5,263 nucleotides of DNA. Origin: Oscillospiraceae bacterium (GTDB taxonomy: Bacteria; Bacillota; Clostridia; Oscillospirales; Ruminococcaceae). A model generated the notes under the pieces. It made no database searches, had not been told where the DNA came from, and saw only the letters and a program-made list of their open reading frames with translations. The position numbers and the translations under genes are program-made. The stretch covers positions 1-5,263 of the forward strand of contig JAGAUG010000044.1 of NCBI GenBank assembly GCA_017828935.1, written 5' to 3'. Numbering within the stretch: the stretch's first letter is position 1; each line of letters starts with the position of its first letter. Shown piece by piece: positions 1 through 5,155 of this stretch.

Positions 1-359
1 AAATAAAAAAGCCGTTAGAGATGATCTTAAAATTTAAATCTAAAGATGGATTTGATATCCTAGTTGGAAATAATAATATTAATAACGATTGGCTAACTTT
101 TAAACACGCTCAAAAAAACGATATTTGGCTTCACGCTCAAAAAATCCCAGGGGCTCACGTTATTATAAAATCTGACGGCAGAAAAATTTTAGAGTCGACG
201 ATCTTAGAAGCCGCTAAGCTCGCGGCTAAAAATAGTAAAGCAAAAGACAGTAGCGGAGTTTTAGTCGACTATACTTTAGTTAAAAACGTAAGAAAATATA
301 AAGGAGCAAAGCCAGGGATGGTTTTGTACGATAATTTTAGAACTATTATAATTAAATAA
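1..359 (+). CDS. rqcH: RqcH / NFACT-family protein, C-terminal NFACT-R domain (5' end outside window)
   Basis: This is the C-terminal end of the ribosome-quality-control factor RqcH (older names FbpA, YloA). RqcH binds 50S subunits carrying peptidyl-tRNA and directs alanine tailing of the stalled chain. An ATG at 21 could be read as a start, but the frame is open to the window edge from base 3 (residues IKKPLE), and the homologous domain normally follows a lysine-rich linker, so I treat the gene as 5'-truncated by the window. Counting from the ATG, residues 14-50 carry the NFACT-R signature: ILVGNNN, the D-x-LT-like NDWLTF, NDIWLH, and PGAHV. Further on come AKDSS, VDYT and GAKPGMVLYDN, which are family-typical C-terminal blocks. 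The NFACT-N and coiled-coil parts should lie upstream. The stop codon sits inside a 13-bp tandem repeat. uvrC follows 59 nt later on the same strand with no terminator between, so co-transcription is likely. Confidence 0.9.
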   Translation, partial: IKKPLEMILKFKSKDGFDILVGNNNINNDWLTFKHAQKNDIWLHAQKIPGAHVIIKSDGRKILESTILEAAKLAAKNSKAKDSSGVLVDYTLVKNVRKYKGAKPGMVLYDNFRTIIIK

Positions 360-392
360 TTAAATTAAATAATTAAATTAAATAATTAAATA
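350..392. repeat. 13-bp A+T tandem repeat, about 3.3 copies
   Basis: The unit AATAATTAAATTA repeats at 355-367 and 368-380, with a third near-complete copy at 381-393 that differs in its last two bases. The periodicity extends back to 350. The stop codon of rqcH (357-359) lies in the first copy, and the array fills much of the rqcH-uvrC spacer. The sequence is pure A+T and could arise by replication slippage. No function is visible in it. Confidence 0.7.
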
Positions 393-418
393 AAAAACTA
401 GAAAGAAGAGAGAGCTCG

Positions 419-2233
419 TTGACTGATATAAATAATATAAATAATATTATAAAAACTTTTTCTACAAAGCCTGGTGTTTATATTATGAAAGACAATCAAG
501 ATAATATAATTTATATAGGAAAGGCTAAAAATTTAAAAAAAAGAGTTAGTAGCTATTTTAATAAAAATACAAATCAAGATTCGAAAGTCGCCAAGTTAGT
601 AAAAAAAATAAATAATATCGATTATATAGTTACTGGTAGCGAGCTAGAAGCTTTAATCTTAGAATGTAATTTAATTAAAAAATACAGGCCCATTTATAAT
701 ATATTACTTAAAGACGATAAGGGCTATAAATTTATTAGAGTTCCGGATTCGCCCTATCAAAGAATATCAGTAGTTAGTAAGAAACAACAAGATAAATCAA
801 GATATATTGGTCCGTATATGAGTAATTTCGCCGCAAAAGAAATAGTCCAAACTGTTAATAAAATTTTTAAGTTGCCGAGTTGTAATAGAGAGCTGTTTAA
901 TAAAAATAAATATTCTAGGCCGTGTCTTAATTATTATATTAATCTTTGTGAAGCGCCTTGTTGTTGTTATATCTCAAAAGACGAATATAAAAATAATCTT
1001 AAATTAGCTTTAAATTATATTAAATCTGGAATGAAATCGATACTTAAGTTGCTTCAAAAACAAATGGAAATAGAAGCTGAAAATTTAAATTTCGAAAAAG
1101 CCGCGAAAATTAGAGATCAAATTAAAATACTTCAAAAAGTTGATTGCCAAGAAAACGTTACGATTTCTGAATATTCAAACGCTGATATACTAGCGGCTTT
1201 ATTATATAAAAACTATCTTTGTGCGACGCTCTTAATTTTTAGAGACTATAAACTAATCGATAAAAAACAATATATAGTTTCTGGCGAAGAAAATATATCA
1301 GAAATTAGAAAAATAATTTTATTAAAATACTATACAGATAAGAATTATAAACTACCCGAAATAATTTATTTAGATGGGCCTGTTGACGATTTTGAGCTTC
1401 TAAAAAATTATATATTTAAAAATATTAAAATAATATTTAAACAAGAAAATAAAAATAATAAATTAATCGAGATGGCCGAAAACAACTCTCGAGAAAGAAT
1501 CTTACAAGAAATAAAAATAGTTGATAAAGACGAAAATAAACTCGAAGATCTTAAAGATTTATTAAAACTAAAAAAATCCCCTGAAATAATCGAAGCTTAC
1601 GATATTTCTAATTTTGGGTCGGAAATTATTGTCGGTGCAATGGTTGTATTCCAAAACGCAAGACCAAAAAAATCAGGCTACAGGCGATTTAAAATAAAAA
1701 CCCTAGAAAGCCAAGACGATTATAATAGTATGTGTGAAATAATAAATAGAAGACTAGAAGAATATAAAAAAAATAATAAAAATTTTAATAATTTACCGGA
1801 TTTGATTTTAATAGACGGAGGATATAATCATATTTCTTGTGTAAATAAAATTTTAAAAAATCATAATTTAGAAATTCCGATTTTTGGGATGATAAAAAAT
1901 AAAAAACACGAGACAGAAGCTTTAGTAAATCTCGAGAATAAAAAAATTAATATAAAAAATAATCAAACTATATTTTTGTTTATAAAAAAAATACAAGACG
2001 AAATCCACAGATTCGCGATTGCTTATAGTATAAATATATATAATAAATCATCGGATAAATCAATTTTAACAAAAATTAAAGGCGTTGGAAAGAGCCGACA
2101 AAAAAAATTAATCGCTTATTTTAAAACAATAAAAAATATTAAAAACGCGAGCGAAAACGAATTAAAACAAGTTGACGGAATCTCAAAAAGTCTCGCGAAA
2201 GAAATCTTTGAATTTTTTAAATTAAATCCTTAA
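419..2233 (+). CDS. uvrC: UvrABC excinuclease subunit C
   Basis: UvrC makes both incisions in nucleotide excision repair after UvrA/UvrB load on damaged DNA; it acts in the cytoplasm. At 604 aa it is the usual family length. The domains are in order. The N-terminal GIY-YIG nuclease (about 14-95) shows PGVY, IYIGKAK, R42, E82 and N94, expected to be the 3'-incision site. Cysteines 155, 169, 177 and 181 have the spacing of the UvrC iron-sulfur ligands. The UVR/UvrB-binding helix pair lies at about 215-240. The RNase H-like 5'-incision domain has the acidic/His triad D395 (AYDIS), D466 (LIDGG) and H530 (DEIHRF). A tandem helix-hairpin-helix is at about 551-600 (KGVGKSR, VDGISKS). The start is TTG at 419: it places PGVY at the family position, no in-frame ATG lies upstream, and a purine-rich stretch (401-414) serves as a loose ribosome binding site. 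The gene probably shares a transcript with rqcH. Its stop overlaps the stop of the opposing DUF1540 gene by 3 nt of stop codon plus one base. Confidence 0.97.
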   Translation: MTDINNINNIIKTFSTKPGVYIMKDNQDNIIYIGKAKNLKKRVSSYFNKNTNQDSKVAKLVKKINNIDYIVTGSELEALILECNLIKKYRPIYNILLKDDKGYKFIRVPDSPYQRISVVSKKQQDKSRYIGPYMSNFAAKEIVQTVNKIFKLPSCNRELFNKNKYSRPCLNYYINLCEAPCCCYISKDEYKNNLKLALNYIKSGMKSILKLLQKQMEIEAENLNFEKAAKIRDQIKILQKVDCQENVTISEYSNADILAALLYKNYLCATLLIFRDYKLIDKKQYIVSGEENISEIRKIILLKYYTDKNYKLPEIIYLDGPVDDFELLKNYIFKNIKIIFKQENKNNKLIEMAENNSRERILQEIKIVDKDENKLEDLKDLLKLKKSPEIIEAYDISNFGSEIIVGAMVVFQNARPKKSGYRRFKIKTLESQDDYNSMCEIINRRLEEYKKNNKNFNNLPDLILIDGGYNHISCVNKILKNHNLEIPIFGMIKNKKHETEALVNLENKKINIKNNQTIFLFIKKIQDEIHRFAIAYSINIYNKSSDKSILTKIKGVGKSRQKKLIAYFKTIKNIKNASENELKQVDGISKSLAKEIFEFFKLNP

Positions 2234-2418
2234 TTAATTTTTTTTATATTCTCAAAAATATAAGTCTTGGTAATATTATTTTTTTTATTATTTTTATTAA
2301 AAAAATACGGACATTCGTTTTGGTTTGAATCTGTAATTACTTGAGAATAATTTATATTACAATTACAATACCCGTCTTTTTGATGTCGACAGTTTTTATC
2401 ACATAAAATAATATTCAT
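2230..2418 (-). CDS. Small cysteine-rich DUF1540 protein
   Basis: This 62-aa protein has the DUF1540 cysteine pattern: C6, C10 (CDKNC), then GYCNC (C18, C20), and C36 in ECPYFF. DUF1540 proteins are common in Clostridia and related Firmicutes. Their function is unknown to me, although the conserved cysteines suggest a metal-binding or disulfide fold. The last ~20 residues (NKNNKKNNITKTYIF...) are low-complexity and lie beyond the usual domain. The start is well supported by AGGTG (plus-strand 2429-2433) 10 nt upstream of the ATG. It lies convergent to uvrC, with overlapping stop codons and no terminator between. A TATAAT hexamer on the minus strand (2439-2444) is too near the ribosome binding site to be a confident -10 box, and I could not place a promoter. 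Confidence 0.8.
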   Translation of the reverse strand: MNIILCDKNCRHQKDGYCNCNINYSQVITDSNQNECPYFFNKNNKKNNITKTYIFENIKKIN

Positions 2419-2428
2419 AAAGCTTTTT

Positions 2429-2433
2429 CACCT
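2429..2433 (-). promoter_or_regulatory. Ribosome binding site of the DUF1540 gene
   Basis: AGGTG on the minus strand lies 10 nt before the ATG at 2418. It supports this short reading frame being a real gene rather than an antisense shadow of the uvrC tail. Confidence 0.65.
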
Positions 2434-2464
2434 GTATTATTATAATTTATATATTATTAAAATA

Positions 2465-2515
2465 GCTCATCTTTTAAGCTAAATTAAGCTAAAACAAGAT
2501 GAGCATTTTTTATTT
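2465..2515. terminator. Rho-independent terminator, probably bidirectional
   Basis: A perfect 9-bp stem is formed by GCTCATCTT (2465-2473) and AAGATGAGC (2496-2504). The 22-nt loop itself contains a direct repeat of TTAAGCTAAA-like sequence and a possible inner AGCT/AGCT pairing. On the plus strand the stem is followed by ATTTTTTATTTTT, a good U-tract. On the minus strand it is followed by TATTTT, a weaker one. It begins 11 nt after the sbcD stop, so on the minus strand it ends sbcD. On the plus strand it is the first terminator after uvrC. Confidence 0.8.
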
Positions 2516-3691
2516 TTAATATTTATTAATATTTAAAAATATCTCAGAAATAATTTTTTGTTTCTTTGAGTTTAGATCGTAACCTGAAACGTCAAAATAA
2601 AAATCTTTAAACAAAGAATAAAAATTTTTATCTTGAATTTTATTTTTGTTTATAATTATATTATTATCGTTTGTAAATCGATTAATCATCTTAACGCCAA
2701 TAATATTTTTAAAAGTTTGTCGAAGTCTTGGAACAGCATCAAAAACACTGTCGCGATCGAGCAACTCAACAAAAACATAGTCGTTTGAAATTAATTTTGT
2801 CGACTCTTCGCTCTCACAAAGATCTTTTAGATAGCCTCTAACAACTCTAAGATCTCTAAGAGGCTCTAGAGTCTCGAAACTTAAATCTAAATTATTTTTT
2901 TGTTTAAAATCGATTACAACACAACTTTTTTGTTGACTCGCTTCGTCGACACTATATTTTAAAAGCGATCCGGAATATCTAAAATTTTGGTTTTTTATTT
3001 TTTGAGGCGAATGAAGATGTCCTAAAGCTATATAATCAAAAAACGAAGCAACAGAAATATCTATAATATCAGCTCCACCAACAGAAACTTCTGCTGGGCT
3101 TAGAATTTGGTCATAAAAAATATTATTTTTATTAAGAGCTCCAAAGAAACCGTGAGCTACTAAAATATTTCTAGAATTTAAATCTATAAATTTTTTATTA
3201 TAATTTATTATCGCGCTAAAAGCGTCGTTAAAAGTTTTTATATTATTTTTGAGATTATTATTTTCAAATATTTTTGAAACTTGAGCGGGGTCAAAATACG
3301 GCAATAAATAAAAATTAAGATCGCCATATTCGTCTTTTAATAAAATTTTAGGAATTTTCTTGTCTAAGCTTCCTGTTATATAAAGTCCGTTGTCTTTATA
3401 TAGTTTATTAGCGAAACAAAGTCTTTGAGCGCCATCGTGATTTCCCGGTATTATTAAAATTTTTATATTAAGCTCAGAAATTATTTTATAAATTATATCG
3501 TCCAAAAGTTTTATCGCTTCTTGAGGCGGGATCGACCGGTCATATATATCGCCACTTATTATTAAAACGTCTATATTATTAAATTTTAGACTATCAAAAA
3601 GCCTATCTAAAATATATTTTTGGTCTTCTAACATCGAAAAGCCGTTTATTAGTTTTCCGAGGTGCCAATCGGCAGTGTGAAAAATTCTCAT
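2516..3691 (-). CDS. sbcD: Nuclease SbcCD subunit D (Mre11-type phosphoesterase)
   Basis: SbcD is the nuclease subunit of the SbcCD (Mre11-Rad50-like) complex. That complex opens DNA hairpins at palindromes and processes blocked double-strand ends. Using the ATG at 3691, the protein is 391 aa, normal for the family. The five calcineurin-like metallophosphoesterase motifs are present: D8-W-H10 (HTADWHLG), G47-D48 and D51 (SGDIYDRS), N84-H85-D86 (PGNHD), H180 (VAHGFF), and H225/H227 (LGHLH). Residues from about 250 form the C-terminal capping region that contacts SbcC. A longer reading from TTG at 3712 adds seven residues, but the GAGGAG ribosome binding site falls inside those codons, so the ATG is preferred. 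sbcC, usually adjacent and downstream, is not here: a terminator and a DUF1540 gene follow instead. The gene is divergent from the small membrane-protein gene at 3847. Confidence 0.95.
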   Translation of the reverse strand: MRIFHTADWHLGKLINGFSMLEDQKYILDRLFDSLKFNNIDVLIISGDIYDRSIPPQEAIKLLDDIIYKIISELNIKILIIPGNHDGAQRLCFANKLYKDNGLYITGSLDKKIPKILLKDEYGDLNFYLLPYFDPAQVSKIFENNNLKNNIKTFNDAFSAIINYNKKFIDLNSRNILVAHGFFGALNKNNIFYDQILSPAEVSVGGADIIDISVASFFDYIALGHLHSPQKIKNQNFRYSGSLLKYSVDEASQQKSCVVIDFKQKNNLDLSFETLEPLRDLRVVRGYLKDLCESEESTKLISNDYVFVELLDRDSVFDAVPRLRQTFKNIIGVKMINRFTNDNNIIINKNKIQDKNFYSLFKDFYFDVSGYDLNSKKQKIISEIFLNINKY

Positions 3692-3704
3692 CGTTTTTTT
3701 GTTG

Positions 3705-3710
3705 CTCCTC
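3705..3710 (-). promoter_or_regulatory. Ribosome binding site that fixes the sbcD start
   Basis: GAGGAG on the minus strand lies 13 nt before the ATG at 3691. It overlaps the alternative in-frame TTG at 3710-3712, which therefore is unlikely to be the start. The spacing is long, but the surface-protein gene at 4204 has a similar 12-nt gap from AGGAG to ATG. Confidence 0.65.
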
Positions 3711-3774
3711 AACTAAAAAAAATAAATAAAAATTTAAAAAAACAAAATTATCTAAAATTGCAAATATTTTATAC

Positions 3775-3803
3775 TTGAAATAATTTTAAAATAGTGATAA
3801 TAT
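3775..3803 (+). promoter_or_regulatory. Promoter for the small membrane-protein gene
   Basis: A TTGAAA -35 box (3775-3780) is followed after 17 nt by TAATAT (3798-3803), with an extended -10 TG at 3795-3796. It lies in the 155-nt intergenic region between the divergent sbcD and the gene at 3847. I could not place a convincing sbcD promoter on the minus strand here: TATAAA at 3768-3773 and GATAAT at 3747-3752 lack a matching -35. Confidence 0.5.
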
Positions 3804-3834
3804 ATAAATATAAGAATTTTTGTATTTCTAAAGT

Positions 3835-3840
3835 AGGTGA
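3835..3840 (+). promoter_or_regulatory. Ribosome binding site of the small membrane-protein gene
   Basis: AGGTGA lies 6 nt before the first of two adjacent ATG codons (3847 and 3850). Either ATG could serve; the second gives 9-nt spacing and loses one methionine. Confidence 0.6.
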
Positions 3841-3846
3841 TATAAG

Positions 3847-4122
3847 ATGATGTCAAATAAGATATTAAATAAAATTAATAACTTAAAAAACTTTAGTATT
3901 CTTGTTATTAAGACAGAATTAATATTATCTATAGGTTATTTTATCACGGCTTTTGTATATAAGTCAACACTTATTGGCTCAGAAATTTTAGTTAGAGACA
4001 TTAATAATATTAATAATTTTATATATTTAGGTTTGATAAATTTTTTTATAGCGCTTATATTCGGGGTAATATTCGACAAGAGAATCGATCAGCAAAAAAA
4101 TATATATAAAAAAATATTTTAA
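3847..4122 (+). CDS. Small two-helix membrane protein of unknown function
   Basis: I do not recognise this 91-aa protein. It has a short basic N-terminus (MMSNKILNKINNLKN) and a first hydrophobic stretch at about 16-37, which contains a K22/E24 pair. A polar link at about 38-57 (ending DINNINN) is followed by a second hydrophobic stretch at about 58-76 and a basic tail (DKRIDQQKNIYKKIF). That pattern suggests a helical hairpin in the cytoplasmic membrane with both ends inside by the positive-inside rule. It has its own promoter and ribosome binding site, which argues for a real gene. The next gene starts 81 nt downstream with a separate promoter, so the pair need not be one operon. No enzymatic motif is visible; a toxin-like or accessory role cannot be inferred. 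Confidence 0.7.
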   Translation: MMSNKILNKINNLKNFSILVIKTELILSIGYFITAFVYKSTLIGSEILVRDINNINNFIYLGLINFFIALIFGVIFDKRIDQQKNIYKKIF

Positions 4123-4137
4123 ATTTCAAAAAAAATA

Positions 4138-4166
4138 TTGTATATATTAAAAAATTATGATATAAT
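4138..4166 (+). promoter_or_regulatory. Strong promoter of the surface-protein gene
   Basis: TTGTAT (4138-4143) and a perfect TATAAT (4161-4166) are separated by 17 nt, with an extended -10 TG at 4158-4159. This is the best sigma-A-type promoter in the window and predicts transcription starting near 4173, giving a leader of about 31 nt. Confidence 0.75.
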
Positions 4167-4186
4167 ATAGACATCTTAGTTTTTTT

Positions 4187-4191
4187 AGGAG
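4187..4191 (+). promoter_or_regulatory. Ribosome binding site of the surface-protein gene
   Basis: AGGAG lies 12 nt before the ATG at 4204. A nearer GTG (4193) runs straight into TAG, so the ATG is the only reasonable start. Confidence 0.65.
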
Positions 4192-4203
4192 TGTGACGTA
4201 GCG

Positions 4204-4956
4204 ATGAAGTTAAGTAATAGTATTAAAAAATCGAGTGTTTTAGTTAGTATTTTTAGTTTAGTTAATATTTTTAGTGTTTTGTTGGGAGTAAAAGTTTTTG
4301 GGACCGAGTCTATTGATGATCAGATGTTACTTAGGGCGTTAAACAATTCTATTGCGGAGTCTATTCCGGGTAGGGGCGAACTAGAAGAGATTTTAGAAGC
4401 TGACTTACCTTATGTTTTAAAGCTTGAAGCTAGCGGGCAGAATATTTCAGATATTTCTGGTATTGAGCAATTTGTTTTTATTCAATCAAAAATTGACTTA
4501 AGTAATAATAATATTAACGACATTACTCCGTTAATCAATTGGGTTAGAAATAAAAACAACAAAGATTTAAGTGTTGATATATTTTTAGGTTCGAATCCGG
4601 TTTTATTGGGCAATAATTATAAACAAGTATATATTTTAGCTGATCTAGGCGAGAATATTAGAATTTATGATTCTCAAAGAGAAGGCGAAGGAGTTGTTGA
4701 GCTCACGGGATTTTTAAACGGAAGACCGGTTGAAGGGATGAGCTTCGATCAAGATCAAGATATTAATAATAATCAAGATATTAATAATAATCAAGATATT
4801 AATAATAGTCAAGATATTAATAATAATCAAGATATTAATAATAATCAAGACGACGAAGCTGTTAATACAGGAGCCACGACGATATTTATTTATATATTAT
4901 CTTGTTTTATAATTTTAGTAGTTTTGTGGAAGTGTATCCATAGAAAAGCGGTTTAA
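4204..4956 (+). CDS. Secreted leucine-rich-repeat surface protein with asparagine-rich hexapeptide repeats and C-terminal anchor
   Basis: This 250-aa protein is not a family I can name. Residues 1-33 form a Sec-type signal (KLSNSIKK then a hydrophobic core at 11-29, possible cleavage after VFG). Residues about 70-135 read as one or two internalin-like leucine-rich repeats: LEASGQNISDISGIE, then IDLSNNNINDITPLINW and a less regular LGSNPVL. Residues 183-217 are a hexapeptide array QDINNN repeated five times, one unit reading QDINNS, likely a flexible spacer. The end (218-250) has EAVNTGATT, a hydrophobic helix (about 226-242) and a basic tail KCIHRKAV. It resembles a cell-wall sorting signal with NTG where LPxTG is expected; otherwise it is a plain membrane anchor. 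A signal peptide plus C-terminal anchor places the LRR outside the cell, as in proteins that bind other proteins or host surfaces, but no ligand can be deduced. It has a strong promoter of its own. Confidence 0.75.
   Translation: MKLSNSIKKSSVLVSIFSLVNIFSVLLGVKVFGTESIDDQMLLRALNNSIAESIPGRGELEEILEADLPYVLKLEASGQNISDISGIEQFVFIQSKIDLSNNNINDITPLINWVRNKNNKDLSVDIFLGSNPVLLGNNYKQVYILADLGENIRIYDSQREGEGVVELTGFLNGRPVEGMSFDQDQDINNNQDINNNQDINNSQDINNNQDINNNQDDEAVNTGATTIFIYILSCFIILVVLWKCIHRKAV
4756..4845 (+). repeat. Five tandem 18-bp coding repeats encoding QDINNN
   Basis: The unit CAAGATATTAATAATAAT occurs at 4756-4773, 4774-4791, 4792-4809, 4810-4827 and 4828-4845. The only visible difference is AGT for AAT in the third copy (Asn to Ser). 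Partial copies flank the array (CAAGAT at 4750-4755, CAAGA at 4846-4850). The unit is a multiple of three, so copy-number change alters linker length without a frameshift. Near-identity at the DNA level, even at synonymous positions, points to recent expansion by slippage. Confidence 0.95.
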
Positions 4957-4983
4957 AAAAATTTAAAGCTAAAAAACTAGAGA

Positions 4984-5046
4984 AATCCAGAAACACCAAA
5001 GTCTTCCTTAAGAGTAAGAGAAAAGGTGCGAAGCGACAGAGGGATT
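4984..5046. repeat. Degenerate clostridial-type intergenic repeat element
   Basis: The 5-bp ends AATCC (4984-4988) and GGATT (5042-5046) pair. Inside, CACC (4994-4997) pairs with GGTG (5025-5028). A small hairpin is built from TCT/AGA (5002-5004, 5019-5021) and CTTA/TAAG (5007-5010, 5015-5018) around the loop AGAG. The order AATCC, CACCAAAG, CTTCCTT, AAGG-like, GGTG, GACAGAGGGATT closely follows, from memory, a repeat scattered between genes in Oscillospiraceae and related Clostridia. In those genomes the inner hairpin is a stronger CCTCCCTT/AAGGGAGG. Several mismatches become G-U pairs if read from the minus strand. It could instead be an unrelated structured 3' UTR. It lies between the surface-protein stop and the insertion sequence. 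Confidence 0.45.
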
Positions 5047-5075
5047 CATGTTTTATATAAATTTTTAAAAAATAT

Positions 5076-5091
5076 GGTTCTTTGTCAAAAG
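5076..5091. repeat. Terminal inverted repeat of the ISL3-family element (one copy visible)
   Basis: GGTTCTTTGTCAAAAG marks the outer end of the insertion sequence. Its partner is outside the window, so the inner limit is approximate. Read on the minus strand it contains a perfect TTGACA (5083-5088) pointing out of the element. Confidence 0.6.
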
Positions 5092-5124
5092 CTCAGGTAA
5101 AAAATCCTGTAAATAGTTTTTTGT

Positions 5125-5155
5125 GAGGTAGTATTATGTTATGCTACCTCTTTTT
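5125..5155 (+). terminator. Rho-independent terminator inside the insertion sequence, plus-strand direction
   Basis: GAGGTAGTAT (5125-5134) and ATGCTACCTC (5141-5150) form a 10-bp stem with one G-T wobble and a 6-nt loop, followed by TTTTT (5151-5155). On the minus strand no T-run follows, so it works only for transcripts entering the element from the surface-protein side. It is the first good terminator after the gene ending at 4956. The transposase stop codon lies in the loop/right arm. Confidence 0.8.

Noticed and set aside
21..23. ATG at 21 as the true start of a stand-alone NFACT-R protein.
   Set aside because: The frame is open to the window edge, no ribosome binding site is seen just upstream, and the sequence fits the internal linker of a full-length RqcH. 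A stand-alone protein cannot be fully excluded without upstream sequence.
428..448. DINNINN motif shared by UvrC (residues 3-9), the small membrane protein and the surface-protein repeats.
   Set aside because: The shared motif is explained by Asn/Ile-rich codon use in A+T-rich DNA. The flanking sequences differ and no homology is implied.
2431..2460. TATAAT on the minus strand (2439-2444) as the DUF1540 -10 box.
   Set aside because: The implied transcription start would fall inside the ribosome binding site, and no -35 is present at the right distance.
3692..3712. Seven extra N-terminal residues for SbcD from TTG at 3712.
   Set aside because: The GAGGAG ribosome binding site lies inside these codons, and SbcD proteins normally begin at M-R-I-F/L-H-T-A-D-W-H.
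4113..4139. AATATTTT / AAAATATT inverted repeat after the small membrane-protein gene as a terminator.
   Set aside because: The stem is pure A-T and no T-run follows. It overlaps the -35 region of the next promoter, so a terminator cannot be supported.
4973..4985. AAAAAACTAGA shared between 4973-4983 and 394-403 as a possible repeated site.
   Set aside because: A match of about 10-11 bases is expected by chance in such A-rich sequence, and the surroundings do not match.
5011..5033. AAGAGTA and AGGTGCGAAG look like pieces of the lysine riboswitch.
   Set aside because: They occur in the reverse of the lysine-riboswitch order. The remaining conserved helices are absent, and the insertion sequence begins about 40 nt further on.
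5048..5068. ATG at 5048 after an AGAGGG ribosome-binding-like sequence.
   Set aside because: The frame is only six codons (MFYINF, then TAA), and the purine run belongs to the conserved end of the repeat element.
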